DNA of 63,114 bases, taken from assembly GCA_947581835.1 (NCBI GenBank), contig CANPVV010000005.1:1-63114 (forward strand), read 5' to 3'. This DNA is from an uncultured Bacilli bacterium (lineage in GTDB: Bacteria; Bacillota_I; Bacilli_A; RF39; UBA660). Shown one piece after another: positions 18,710 through 28,560 of the stretch. Made by a program: the position numbers and the translations under genes. How positions within the stretch are numbered: the first letter of the stretch is position 1; each line of letters starts with the position of its first letter. Below the pieces are notes generated by a model. The model saw only the letters and a list, made by a program, of their open reading frames with translations. It made no database searches and was not told the origin of the DNA.

Positions 18710-19246
18710 TTAAACAGTTTTACTAACTTGATAAACTTCTACTTCTACTGGTGTTTCTTGACCAAACAAATCAATTAATACATTAAGACGATTATTTTCT
18801 AAATCAATACTATCAACAGTTCCCATCATACCTTTAAATGGTCCATCAACAATACTAACTTTATCTCCAACTGCCATTTCTGACTCAATATTAACTCGAC
18901 TCATTCCCATATTCGCTAGTATCTTATCAATTTCTTGTGGAAGTAAAGGCGTAGGCTTAGCTCCTTTTCCAGAAGAACCAATAAAACCTGTAACTCCCGG
19001 TGTATTTCTAACTATATACCAAGCCTCATCACTCATAACCATTTCAACTAAAACATAACCTGGAAACATTTTCTTAACTTTTTCTTTTTTTACTCCATCT
19101 TTAGTTTCAATTTCTACAGTCTCTGGAATAATTATTCTATGAATATAATCTTGCATTCCCATAGATTCTGCTTTAGCTTCCAATTTTTCTTTAACTTTAG
19201 CTTCATGTCCTGAATAAGTATTAACTACATACCATTCTTTTTCCAT
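18710..19246 (-). CDS. nusG: Transcription termination/antitermination factor NusG
   Basis: WYVVNTYSGHEAKVKEKLE...MFPGYVLVEMVMSDEAWYIVRNTPGVTGFIGS and C-terminal KOW. Confidence 0.98.
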   Translation of the reverse strand: MEKEWYVVNTYSGHEAKVKEKLEAKAESMGMQDYIHRIIIPETVEIETKDGVKKEKVKKMFPGYVLVEMVMSDEAWYIVRNTPGVTGFIGSSGKGAKPTPLLPQEIDKILANMGMSRVNIESEMAVGDKVSIVDGPFKGMMGTVDSIDLENNRLNVLIDLFGQETPVEVEVYQVSKTV

Positions 19247-19250
19247 ACCT

Positions 19251-19532
19251 CTAAATTCCCCCTTTTATTACAGACATAAGTAAATCTAATAAAATAAAGA
19301 ATACTACTAAAATAACAACAAACACAATAGTTGCTACTGTATATTTTAAAACCTCACTTTTAGTAGGCCATTTTACTTTAGATAATTCATTTTTAACTCC
19401 TGTAAAATAACTTTCTTTCTTTACTTTTTGTTTTTTCTCTTTTTTGTTATTTTTCTTAGTTTCATTTTTGTTAACTTTCTTTTTTTCTTTAGTATCCTTT
19501 TTAATCTCTTTTTTAACTTCTTTTTCTGCCAT
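19251..19532 (-). CDS. secE: Preprotein translocase subunit SecE
   Basis: Lys-rich N-terminus then FTGVKNELSKVKWPTKSEVLKYTVATIVFVVILVVFF; adjacent to nusG. Confidence 0.95.
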   Translation of the reverse strand: MAEKEVKKEIKKDTKEKKKVNKNETKKNNKKEKKQKVKKESYFTGVKNELSKVKWPTKSEVLKYTVATIVFVVILVVFFILLDLLMSVIKGGI

Positions 19533-19679
19533 TTTAATTCTCCTTATTTCTTCTAAATAAAAAACACTTTCGTGTCATCTATAATTTACCATAAAACCTT
19601 TAAAAAAGCAAGCCTAATTTCTTTATGTTTAAATTTTTTCATCTAATTTCTAAAAAAAATATCTAAATACTTCAAATTA

Positions 19680-20441
19680 CTATCTTTCAAATAAATATCC
19701 CATAACTACCCCTATTAAAAAAAATATTAATACTTCCCAATTAAAATAACCAATCACTCTTGTAAACAAAATAAATATTGACCCTATCATAAAAGCTAAA
19801 ACTCCACTATAAACCTCATTTCTATATCTTTTAAGTAAATAATTCATGAGAACACAAGTAACAATTATCCCCAAAAATAACCCCATACTATATATTATAA
19901 ACTCTTTATTAAAAGGATTTCCTAATATTTTTAATACTTTATCATAACTTCCTAGCATCATATAAATAACTGTTCCACTTATTCCTGGAATAATCGATGT
20001 CAAAGCATCTATAAACCCTAAAAATACAATATAAAATACATTTTCATTTAAACTATTATTTAAACTAACTTTATTAAAACAAACTCCCAAAGTTACCAAT
20101 AAAAATATTAAAAAAACTACAATATTTTTCTTATTATACCTTAAATCTTTCATAAAAATCATTAAAGTTCCTATAATTAATCCTAAAAACAAATACATAA
20201 CTTCTTGATAATAATTATTTAATAAAAACAAAATTAACTTACTAAAAAATACTATAGCTAAAACTAAACCTATTCCAAACTTTCCTAAAAATTTTAAATT
20301 ATTTTTAATATCACCAAAAAAATTAGTTACAGCATCTATCAATTTTTCATATACACCCAAAGTTAAAGCAAGCATTGCTCCACTTACTCCTGGTATAATT
20401 TTTCCAATACCCACTATAAAACCAATTAAAACTAATTTCAT
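19680..20441 (-). CDS. DUF368 family membrane protein
   Basis: GKIIPGVSGAMLALTLGVYE and DALTSIIPGISGTVIYMMLGSY duplicated PG(V/I)SG motifs. Confidence 0.88.
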   Translation of the reverse strand: MKLVLIGFIVGIGKIIPGVSGAMLALTLGVYEKLIDAVTNFFGDIKNNLKFLGKFGIGLVLAIVFFSKLILFLLNNYYQEVMYLFLGLIIGTLMIFMKDLRYNKKNIVVFLIFLLVTLGVCFNKVSLNNSLNENVFYIVFLGFIDALTSIIPGISGTVIYMMLGSYDKVLKILGNPFNKEFIIYSMGLFLGIIVTCVLMNYLLKRYRNEVYSGVLAFMIGSIFILFTRVIGYFNWEVLIFFLIGVVMGYLFER

Positions 20442-20484
20442 AATTCACCCCTAAATTATATGAAAAATAAAAACAATTTAAAAT

Positions 20485-20505
20485 AAAAAGAAGACTTAAA
20501 TCTTC
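20485..20505 (-). terminator. Terminator after CotD-like gene
   Basis: Minus strand AAGAAGATTTAAGTCTTCTTTTTATTTT. Confidence 0.65.
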
Positions 20506-20865
20506 TTAACAGCATCTATTATTTTCATAGACATTTTGAACTTCATTTTCCTCACAACAAGAATAAGTTGGTGTAAAAGTATGTCTATAAATATGATGAT
20601 TTATAATTCTTGTATTACAAGGTTGAATATGAGGTACTTCATGACAAATATATCTATGACAAACTGTTTCTCTTGGTGCCTCATAAACTGGTGGACAAAC
20701 ACAACCTGGAATTGCCTCTCCCATCATTCCCATATTTTGTTCGCCCATACCATAACCATAACCCATATTATTCATATTTTGTCCCATATCCATCGCAGGC
20801 ATCGCATCACTATAATATGCAGCCTCACTATAAGCTTCACAATCTCTTGTTTTATTTATTTTCAT
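20506..20865 (-). CDS. CotD-like spore coat protein
   Basis: CCPPVYEAPRETVCHRYICHEVPHIQPCNTRIINHHIYRHTFTPTYS resembles the CotD PHIHPxHTTxVNHHxYxHxHxFPHT core; Met/Gly-rich N-terminus. Confidence 0.7.
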   Translation of the reverse strand: MKINKTRDCEAYSEAAYYSDAMPAMDMGQNMNNMGYGYGMGEQNMGMMGEAIPGCVCPPVYEAPRETVCHRYICHEVPHIQPCNTRIINHHIYRHTFTPTYSCCEENEVQNVYENNRCC

Positions 20866-20966
20866 AATAAATCACTTTTCCTTTCTATCATATTTTATTC
20901 TTAAATATATAGAAGGTTTAGGTAATTTATCCTAAAATTATTTAAAAATCTTATTTAAAACCAATT

Positions 20967-22274
20967 CTAAAAAGGCATTTTCATATTACCATTACTAAAA
21001 CTCTTCATCATTTTTTTCATTTCTTCAAACTGATTTAAAAGTCTGTTTACCTCTTCAACACTTCTTCCACTTCCCATCGCAATTCTCTTTTTTCTACTTG
21101 CTTTAAGAATCTCTGGGTGTTTTCTTTCATATGGTGTCATCGAAAGTATTATGGCCTCCACATATAAAATCTGTTTTTCATCAACTTGAACATTATTAAG
21201 TCCCATTTTTCTAGCACCCGGCAGCATTTTTAAAATATTTTCTAAAGGTCCTAATTTTTTAATTTGTTTCAAATTATTTAAAAAGTCCTCCAAATCATAA
21301 CTACCCTTTTTAATTTTTATCATTTCTTCTTTAGCTTCATCTTCACTAATTAAATCTTCAACTTTTGAGGCTATTCCTAAAATATCCCCCATATCTAAAA
21401 TTCTCTCAGCCATTGCTACCGGATAAAACTCTCTTAAGCCATCCATTTTCTCTGATTCTCCAACAAACTTAATAGGAATATTCGTTAAATGCCTTACAGA
21501 TAAAGCTACTCCACCTTTAGTATTACCATCAAGCTTTGTTAAAATAGTACCTGTAATTTTAAGAGCCTTATTAAATCCTTCAATAACGTTTATAGCATCT
21601 TGCCCCATCATGGCATCTATAACCAAAATGGTTTCATCTATCTTAAAATTACTTTCTATATCTTTAAGTTCTTGCATTAATTCTTCATCAATTTGTAACC
21701 GCCCTGCTGTATCTATAATTATATAATCTAAATCATTTTCCTTCGCATATTCTAAAGCATCTTTAATTATTTCTATAGGACTAATCTTTCCCTTAGTAAA
21801 TACTGGTATATCTAAACTTTTTCCAATTTCTACTAATTGTTCAATCGCCGCTGGTCTATATACGTCACAAGCTACAAGTAAAGGCTTTCTTTTATGTTTC
21901 TTTCTAAGAAAACTTGCAAGCTTTCCCGCCGTTGTTGTTTTACCACTTCCCTGTAACCCACAAAGCATCAAAATTGTTAAATCATTGTTAATTGTTAAAG
22001 GAACATAATCTCCCCCTAAAAGTTCCACTAACTCATCTTTTACCAACTTAATAAATAACTCATCAGGTTTAACATTATTAGAAACATCCATTCCTAAAGC
22101 TTTTTCTTTAACATTTTGAATAAACTCTTTTACAACTTGATAATTTACGTCAGCCTCTAATAAAGCAAGTCGAATTTCTCTCATTGCCTCACTTATATTT
22201 TCTTCAGTAATTCTTCCCATACCCCTAATATTTTTAATTGCTCTACTTATTCTATCTCCCATGTATTCAAACAT
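20967..22274 (-). CDS. ffh: Signal recognition particle protein Ffh
   Basis: LCGLQGSGKTTTAGKLASFL, DTAGRLQIDEELMQEL, TKLDGNTKGGVALS, Met-rich M domain. Confidence 0.98.
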   Translation of the reverse strand: MFEYMGDRISRAIKNIRGMGRITEENISEAMREIRLALLEADVNYQVVKEFIQNVKEKALGMDVSNNVKPDELFIKLVKDELVELLGGDYVPLTINNDLTILMLCGLQGSGKTTTAGKLASFLRKKHKRKPLLVACDVYRPAAIEQLVEIGKSLDIPVFTKGKISPIEIIKDALEYAKENDLDYIIIDTAGRLQIDEELMQELKDIESNFKIDETILVIDAMMGQDAINVIEGFNKALKITGTILTKLDGNTKGGVALSVRHLTNIPIKFVGESEKMDGLREFYPVAMAERILDMGDILGIASKVEDLISEDEAKEEMIKIKKGSYDLEDFLNNLKQIKKLGPLENILKMLPGARKMGLNNVQVDEKQILYVEAIILSMTPYERKHPEILKASRKKRIAMGSGRSVEEVNRLLNQFEEMKKMMKSFSNGNMKMPF

Positions 22275-22410
22275 AATGTATCATCTCCAATATCTAAATT
22301 ATAACATAACAAACGCTTTTAAGTAAAGAAACTTTATTTTCTATTAAATATAACTTTATATAAACTAAAAGATAGTCTTAAATCTAAGACTATCAAATAT
22401 AAAAATATAA

Positions 22411-22455
22411 AAACTTGCCTCTAGTTAGAGATAATAGAAAAGCACTAAAGGCAAG
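22411..22455 (-). terminator. Terminator after 22463-23902 gene
   Basis: Minus strand CTTGCCTTTAG...CTAGAGGCAAG TTTTTATATTTTT. Confidence 0.7.
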
Positions 22456-22462
22456 ATAAATA

Positions 22463-23902
22463 CTAACTTAATTGAACTACATAAGGATTAGTACTACTTC
22501 CAGCCTCTCCACTTGTACCAGCTCCATCAATAGTAAACTTTGTACCAGCTTTGAGATTTATTACAGGTCGTACACCAGGAGCAGACCAATCCACGCCAGA
22601 GTAGTAATTGGCAAGATAACCAGTATTGTACACAACAAATACTTGAGCGCCACTTCCATTAAAATGAGATGGAGATATTGTCCAGTAATATGCACCTGAA
22701 CATAACCAAAAATCACCATTAGTTGCACCAGCAAAACCACCAGCATATATTACTTCATCACTTGTAATCAAGCCAACTGGTACAGGTAATGCTTGATTTC
22801 CTTTTTTCTCATCATTTGTAACAGTATACAAATCATTTTGATCTTCACACTTAAATGTTGCTTTTTGTGTTCCATTATAACTTTCTCCTGATTTTGTCCA
22901 TATTCTATCGGCTGGTCCATAAGCAGTTTTATTTGTAGCACCACTTCCATATCCAGTATCATTATAATCACTTCCATGTTTATTTTTTGCAATAGTTCTA
23001 TCTCCACAAAATCCTGTTGTGCCATCTATCTTATCTCTATATTCTTCTGCTATTCCTTTACCTTTACTTATAAAATCACCTGTTCCATTATACCAATTCT
23101 CTACTTGAATTAATACACTACTTTTATTTTCATTTTTATGAGCATTTACATAACTATCTGATTTTGTTCCATACATATAGCCTACATATTTATTATCATA
23201 ATAACTATTAAATACATAACTTTTTCCATTTATTATTGTACCTGTTCCAGTTTTTACAGGCCCTGTATCTCCTGAATAAATAAGCCTAATAGATCCATTT
23301 CCATTTATTCTAATTATTCGCCAATATGTACTTCCTATTTTTACCCAATTCTTATCTACATTTCCTCTAAAATAATAAGTTTCGCCATAATCATCATTTC
23401 CTTTACATAATAAATTATCACTCGACTGACTCATTGCTTTAATGTTAGCATTCCCTTCAACATCTAAAATTGGACAAGCTTTTTCATCTGATGGAGTTAA
23501 ATTTAATTCAACCAAAGTATCTTCTGCTGTAGGTTCTTTTACTTTCTTTAAATAAACAAAACATTTTAAACTACTACTATCTGCTTTTATATATACTTTA
23601 TTTTCTTTATATTCCATAGTTGGTGTAGGATTTATATGACCTTTACTTGTTCCATTTGTACAATAACTTTCATTTGTATCTACTTCATAATTGCCTTTTG
23701 GAATAGTATCTGTATCTTTATATTCCTCATTATCACTATCTTTATAAAGTATTGCAATTCTTTTACTTTCTATTTCCTGCAAATTAACAATACTATCTAA
23801 CTCATATACTTCTTCTCTTTTACTATTTATCAATCTTATTGATAATAAAACTGCACCTAAAAACACCCCTATTACTACTATACTTTTATTACTTTTTTTC
23901 AT
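22463..23902 (-). CDS. Membrane-anchored extracytoplasmic protein of unknown function
   Basis: N-terminal TM, C-terminal ...WSAPGVRPVINLKAGTKFTIDGAGTSGEAGSSTNPYVVQLS; long uninterrupted ORF with consensus promoter. Confidence 0.75.
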   Translation of the reverse strand: MKKSNKSIVVIGVFLGAVLLSIRLINSKREEVYELDSIVNLQEIESKRIAILYKDSDNEEYKDTDTIPKGNYEVDTNESYCTNGTSKGHINPTPTMEYKENKVYIKADSSSLKCFVYLKKVKEPTAEDTLVELNLTPSDEKACPILDVEGNANIKAMSQSSDNLLCKGNDDYGETYYFRGNVDKNWVKIGSTYWRIIRINGNGSIRLIYSGDTGPVKTGTGTIINGKSYVFNSYYDNKYVGYMYGTKSDSYVNAHKNENKSSVLIQVENWYNGTGDFISKGKGIAEEYRDKIDGTTGFCGDRTIAKNKHGSDYNDTGYGSGATNKTAYGPADRIWTKSGESYNGTQKATFKCEDQNDLYTVTNDEKKGNQALPVPVGLITSDEVIYAGGFAGATNGDFWLCSGAYYWTISPSHFNGSGAQVFVVYNTGYLANYYSGVDWSAPGVRPVINLKAGTKFTIDGAGTSGEAGSSTNPYVVQLS

Positions 23903-23941
23903 TTCCTATTCTCCTATCAGAAATTCCTAGTTTATAAATAA

Positions 23942-23970
23942 ATTATAATCTGTGATAGTGTAAATGTCAA
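23942..23970 (-). promoter_or_regulatory. Perfect consensus sigma-A promoter for 22463-23902
   Basis: Minus strand TTGACA-N17-TATAAT. Confidence 0.85.
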
Positions 23971-24022
23971 GAAAAATGTTTAAAATTACCAGACAAAACA
24001 ATTTTTAAACAATAAATATGTA

Positions 24023-24499
24023 ATGATATACATGGTGATAAAAATGAATATTGAAAAATTAAAAGATCTCCGTGAAAACCAAGAATTAACCATGCAAGAT
24101 TTAGCTAACCAATTAAATATTGCCAAAAGTTCTTACAGTTTATGGGAAGAAGGTATAGAACGAATACCACTAGAAAGATTAATATCAATCTGTGATTTTT
24201 TTAATGTAAGCCTAGACTATCTCATGGACAACACTAATACTCCTAAATACCAAAACTCTCAAAAAGGATTAGATAAAAACATTTTAAAAAACAACCTAAA
24301 AATTCTTAGAAAAGATTTAAAATACACTCAAGATGCTTTTGCCAAACTTTTAAATCTTAATCGTACAACTATCATAAACTATGAAAAAGGACTAACTATT
24401 CCCCTTTTAGATCATTTATTATTTATCTCTAAAAACTTTAATATATCTCTCGACTATCTCTTAGGTAAAACTAAAGAACCCAAATATCTAAAAAAGTAG
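24023..24499 (+). CDS. XRE-family regulator with two HTH domains
   Basis: MQDLANQLNIAKSSYSLWEEGIERIPLERLISICDFFNVSLDYLM and a second TQDAFAKLLNLNRTTIINYEKGLTIPLLDHLLFISKNFNISLDYLLG. Confidence 0.92.
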   Translation: MIYMVIKMNIEKLKDLRENQELTMQDLANQLNIAKSSYSLWEEGIERIPLERLISICDFFNVSLDYLMDNTNTPKYQNSQKGLDKNILKNNLKILRKDLKYTQDAFAKLLNLNRTTIINYEKGLTIPLLDHLLFISKNFNISLDYLLGKTKEPKYLKK

Positions 24500-24513
24500 C
24501 AAAACTGCTACTT
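24489..24513 (-). terminator. Terminator of ATPase gene
   Basis: Minus strand AAGTAGC-AGTTTT-GCTACTTTTTAGA; overlaps 3' end of convergent XRE ORF. Confidence 0.65.
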
Positions 24514-24539
24514 AAACTATTTACAATATAACTTACATT

Positions 24540-25745
24540 CTACTTATCTAACAACCAATCTAAAACATTTCTAATTTTTATTCCTTCTTCATTAGCAAGT
24601 GGTATTTTATCAAAAGTTAAAATCAATTTTTCATAATTATCATCTATCTTCTTTAATGATTTTAGCTCTCTATCTAATATTCTATTATCTTTTTCATCTA
24701 TCCCCTTTAAAGTATCAGCCACTTGAATATATAATCTTCCATCTTTATTTATTGCCACAAAATCAACCTCATAATCTTCTACTTTCCCTATAAATACGTC
24801 ATAACCCCTTCTTAATAACTCTAAATAAACCACATTTTCTAATATATGTCCATAATCTCCTATTTTACGTCCTAATATAAAATATCTTAATCCTAAATCT
24901 GAAACATAATATTTTTCTCCAGTCTTCAAATATTGTTTACCCTTTATATCATATCTTGATGCTTTATATAAGAAAAAACATTCTGTAAAGCCCTCTAAAT
25001 ACTTTTCTACTGTTCTAACATTTATATCTCGTCCATCACTTGTCATCGAATTAGCTATATTATTAACAGATACAAGATTACCTATATTATCCATTGCAAA
25101 ATTAGCTACACTTCTAAGCATTCCCTCATCAGTTATTTTCTTTCGCATCATGACATCTTTTATTATTATATCGTTATATATACTACTAAGATATATACTT
25201 ACATCATCCTCTGTTTCTAATGAAGTTGTATATGGTAATGAACCAAATGATATATATTTTTGATATAACTCATCATTACTTAAATTTTTATAAGCATCTT
25301 TATATTCCTTAAAAGATAATGGTAACATTTTAATTTCTATATATCTTCCTGATAATAATGTTGCAAGTTCACTTGATAAAAAATAAGCATTAGAACCTGT
25401 TATATATAAATCAATATTTTTATTAATATAAAGACTATCAACTGCTTTTTGAAATTCAGCAATTTTTTGAACTTCATCTATAAACACATAATTTTTCTTA
25501 TTTGCTTTTATATTTTCATTTACATAATTATACAAAGCCATATAATCTCCAATAAAGTTATACTTTAAATCTTCTAAATTAATACTTATTATCTGTTCCT
25601 GTGTTACTCCATTATTTAATAAATAATCTTTATATATTTCAAGCAATGTTGATTTTCCGCATCTTCTAATTCCTGTAATTACTTTAATTAACTCTTTATC
25701 TTTAAATCTTTTTAATAAATTCAAATATTCATTTCTCTCTATCAT
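24540..25745 (-). CDS. AAA ATPase with DUF4143 domain
   Basis: KVITGIRRCGKSTLLEIYKDYL, YVFIDEVQKIAEFQKAVDSLY, C-terminal LELLRRGYDVFIGKVEDYEVDFVAINKDGRLYIQVA. Confidence 0.92.
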   Translation of the reverse strand: MIERNEYLNLLKRFKDKELIKVITGIRRCGKSTLLEIYKDYLLNNGVTQEQIISINLEDLKYNFIGDYMALYNYVNENIKANKKNYVFIDEVQKIAEFQKAVDSLYINKNIDLYITGSNAYFLSSELATLLSGRYIEIKMLPLSFKEYKDAYKNLSNDELYQKYISFGSLPYTTSLETEDDVSIYLSSIYNDIIIKDVMMRKKITDEGMLRSVANFAMDNIGNLVSVNNIANSMTSDGRDINVRTVEKYLEGFTECFFLYKASRYDIKGKQYLKTGEKYYVSDLGLRYFILGRKIGDYGHILENVVYLELLRRGYDVFIGKVEDYEVDFVAINKDGRLYIQVADTLKGIDEKDNRILDRELKSLKKIDDNYEKLILTFDKIPLANEEGIKIRNVLDWLLDK

Positions 25746-25917
25746 CTAAAATCCTCCTTTATTAATAAACATTATACCTCTTTTTAATAAAAAAGTAAAG
25801 TTTTTGTATTACTAGTACAAAAACTTATGATTTTTAGACAATTTTTGTATTATTATTTAATAATATAAATTACTATATTATCTAAATAAAAAAATAATAC
25901 TTAAATTTAAGTACTAT

Positions 25918-26649
25918 CTATTTAAAAAACAAATCATTTAAAGCTCCACTTATAATATCACTCATACTATCCACCACTTCTGATGCATTAACCGACGTAT
26001 ATAAATGTTTATCTTTATCCAGTACCAAAGGTACCCCTATCGCAATAACAGGAATATTAAAAGTTGAAGCATCTATTTTTTTATTATCTTTAATAGCGCT
26101 CCCAGGTATAATTCCCGTATTATTAATCTCTAAACAATTATTTAAATACTCATCATTATTTGTTGCCAAAGTATCAATCATAATAATTACTGTCGGTTGA
26201 AGTTTTTTAACTACCATCTCTATCAAACTATAAGAACTTATTCCCGTTTTTTCTGTTACTAAAGGATTAAACAAAGCTACTTTTGGTAAATTAAGAAAAT
26301 CTGTAAAATGATTAGTTGCCATCACTTTATTAGTTGTATTAACCCCCAAACTATCACAAACAATACCAGAATTACCTAATCCAATAATTAAGGGTTTAGC
26401 TGGATTCATATCTTTAAAAAATAATCTAAGAATTTTCATCAATTCTTTTTTTATTCCTTTGCCAATTTTATTTATATCCTTATATTCATAACCAATAACA
26501 AAATAATCTCCCTTAATTCTTTTTAGCTTTTTCTCATTATCCGTCGTAACCTTAAAATGATTTACTTTATAATTCTTATATTTAATCTCATCTAATTTCA
26601 TTAAATTATCCTGAATAATATGCGAGGCATCCATAAAAACTTTTTTCAT
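25918..26649 (-). CDS. gpr: Germination protease (GPR) homologue, short form
   Basis: IIGLGNSGIVCDSLGVNTTNKVMATNHF, PTVIIMIDTLATN, NTGIIPGSAIKDNKK...PVIAIGVPLVLD match GPR motifs. Confidence 0.9.
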   Translation of the reverse strand: MKKVFMDASHIIQDNLMKLDEIKYKNYKVNHFKVTTDNEKKLKRIKGDYFVIGYEYKDINKIGKGIKKELMKILRLFFKDMNPAKPLIIGLGNSGIVCDSLGVNTTNKVMATNHFTDFLNLPKVALFNPLVTEKTGISSYSLIEMVVKKLQPTVIIMIDTLATNNDEYLNNCLEINNTGIIPGSAIKDNKKIDASTFNIPVIAIGVPLVLDKDKHLYTSVNASEVVDSMSDIISGALNDLFFK

Positions 26650-26709
26650 AACTTCACCTCTAATATTATTCCAAAATAATTTTCAAATATACTTACTTAT
26701 TCTTTATAA

Positions 26710-28560
26710 TTATCTTTTTAAAGTATCTGTAACAATCATTTCTGTTGGATAAATTCTAAACAATTCCTCTATCCCCATCATTTCATCTCTTTTTAAAATC
26801 TCTTTTAACTTATTAAGCATCAAATATTTATATTCTTCCTTTTTCATATTATCACTACAATACTTATATTCAATCACATTAAATAAATCTTCATACACAT
26901 TTTTCTTTTCTTTACTCAAATTCTTCCACTCTAATATCAATCTTTCGCTTCCTAACAACTCCAATATCTCTCCTACTTTGATATGTTTAAAAGTTGTAAT
27001 TTTCCTTAAAACACCCATCTTTAACCAATAATCATAATGTATTCTAATATCATAAAGTTCTTCTTTTACTATTTCCTCATTTTCTACTTCATCTTTATTA
27101 AGATATTTTCTCATTTCATCTCTTCTATAAGAATTAAAATAACCCAAAAGCTCATCTAAAATATCTCTTCTAACTATATTATCCTTATCACTATCTAAAA
27201 AATACTCATAAAAAACTTCATAATCTTTACTACCTAATTCATTTATCAAGATCTTATGATATTCCAAATTTAAATCATCTATCAAAAATCTTAACTTTTT
27301 CTTTTCTTCTTTACTCAAATCTTTTCCATTTAAAAACTTTTTAACTAACCTTTTATTATCTATAGAAGAACTTTCTATTAAACCATCTATATACTTCTTT
27401 TTAGTACCTTTACAAACTCTTTTAGTATCTAAAAAATAACCATATATTCCTTTAAACTTATTATTCGGTAAAACTCCCGTCTTAACCCAATTATCATAAT
27501 AATTAACCAAATCTTTTAAAGTATATATAGCCGTATTTTTCTCTCCACTCGTTAAAAAATAATTATTAACCAAAGCTTTAACTAATCTTCTTGTCTTCGA
27601 ACTTAAAGCCATCAATAAATAATCTACTATCTCTTTTTTATCCTGTTTTAAAACACCATCTATATCTACAAAATAATCATATATTTCTCTTTTAGGATAT
27701 TTTAAAATCTCTTCTTCCAAACTTAATTTTAACTCTCTATTTTTATTCTTTAAAACTATCTCTTTTAAATTCTTAAGATATACCAAATTATTAATATTAT
27801 TTTTAAGTTCTTTTAAATCATCCAAAGAAAAATTATATATCACTTTCCTAATATCCTCTAATTCCAAATTAAAACCTAAATCTTCCATCGCTTGAAACAA
27901 TACTACATCGATATCCATATTATCTAACAAAAATTTCAATTTAGCTAAATATGAACTCTTATTTTTTACATCTATATCCAACATAATTGGATTATAATCT
28001 AAAACCTGACACAATCTATTAAAATTAGTAATAGTCCAATTTAAATCTTTACTTTTTGGCTTTATAGCTAAATAAGAATCATATTCTCCCTTACATATCC
28101 CTATTATTTCTTCTAAAGTAAAAGATTCTATATGTAACTCTTTAACCAATTTTTTAAAATATAAAGACTTCTCATTTAATCTCGCAATAAGCTGTTTATC
28201 TAATTTAATTAATTTACTATCTAACTCTTTATATAATCCTTTTAATACTTCCCAACCATTACCACAATTTCTACTTAACTTAATCAAAAAATTATTTAAT
28301 AAACGCATATCTTCTCTATTATAATTTCTAAAAAAATATTTTCTAACTTCTTCCTCTAAATAAAAAGTTAAAGCTAACCTAAAATTATTTGATTTTTTTC
28401 CAACTTTTACTCCTCGATCAAAAAGTTTAAACCAAGCCTCTTTTCTTAATCCATAATAATCATAATTAGTTAAATAATCATCAAATAAAGTCAATAAAAA
28501 GTTTTTATCATCTTCTTTTACTATTCCATCTATAATTAAATGTTCTACATACTCCTGCAT
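26710..28560 (-). CDS. Uncharacterised protein, paralogue of 28545-30203
   Basis: 616-aa intact ORF with YDYYGLRKEAWFKLFDRG, ...NYYDNWVKTGVLPNNKFKGIYGYFLDT; 16-bp overlap with upstream ORF. Confidence 0.75.
   Translation of the reverse strand: MQEYVEHLIIDGIVKEDDKNFLLTLFDDYLTNYDYYGLRKEAWFKLFDRGVKVGKKSNNFRLALTFYLEEEVRKYFFRNYNREDMRLLNNFLIKLSRNCGNGWEVLKGLYKELDSKLIKLDKQLIARLNEKSLYFKKLVKELHIESFTLEEIIGICKGEYDSYLAIKPKSKDLNWTITNFNRLCQVLDYNPIMLDIDVKNKSSYLAKLKFLLDNMDIDVVLFQAMEDLGFNLELEDIRKVIYNFSLDDLKELKNNINNLVYLKNLKEIVLKNKNRELKLSLEEEILKYPKREIYDYFVDIDGVLKQDKKEIVDYLLMALSSKTRRLVKALVNNYFLTSGEKNTAIYTLKDLVNYYDNWVKTGVLPNNKFKGIYGYFLDTKRVCKGTKKKYIDGLIESSSIDNKRLVKKFLNGKDLSKEEKKKLRFLIDDLNLEYHKILINELGSKDYEVFYEYFLDSDKDNIVRRDILDELLGYFNSYRRDEMRKYLNKDEVENEEIVKEELYDIRIHYDYWLKMGVLRKITTFKHIKVGEILELLGSERLILEWKNLSKEKKNVYEDLFNVIEYKYCSDNMKKEEYKYLMLNKLKEILKRDEMMGIEELFRIYPTEMIVTDTLKR

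Noticed and set aside
20536-20904. Plus-strand ORFs (122 and 85 aa) over the CotD-like gene
   Set aside because: Antisense shadows of a Met/Tyr/His-rich coding sequence.
22472-23025. ORFs 22472-22699 (+), 22561-22746 (-) and 22768-23025 (-)
   Set aside because: Alternative frames inside the intact 22463-23902 gene.
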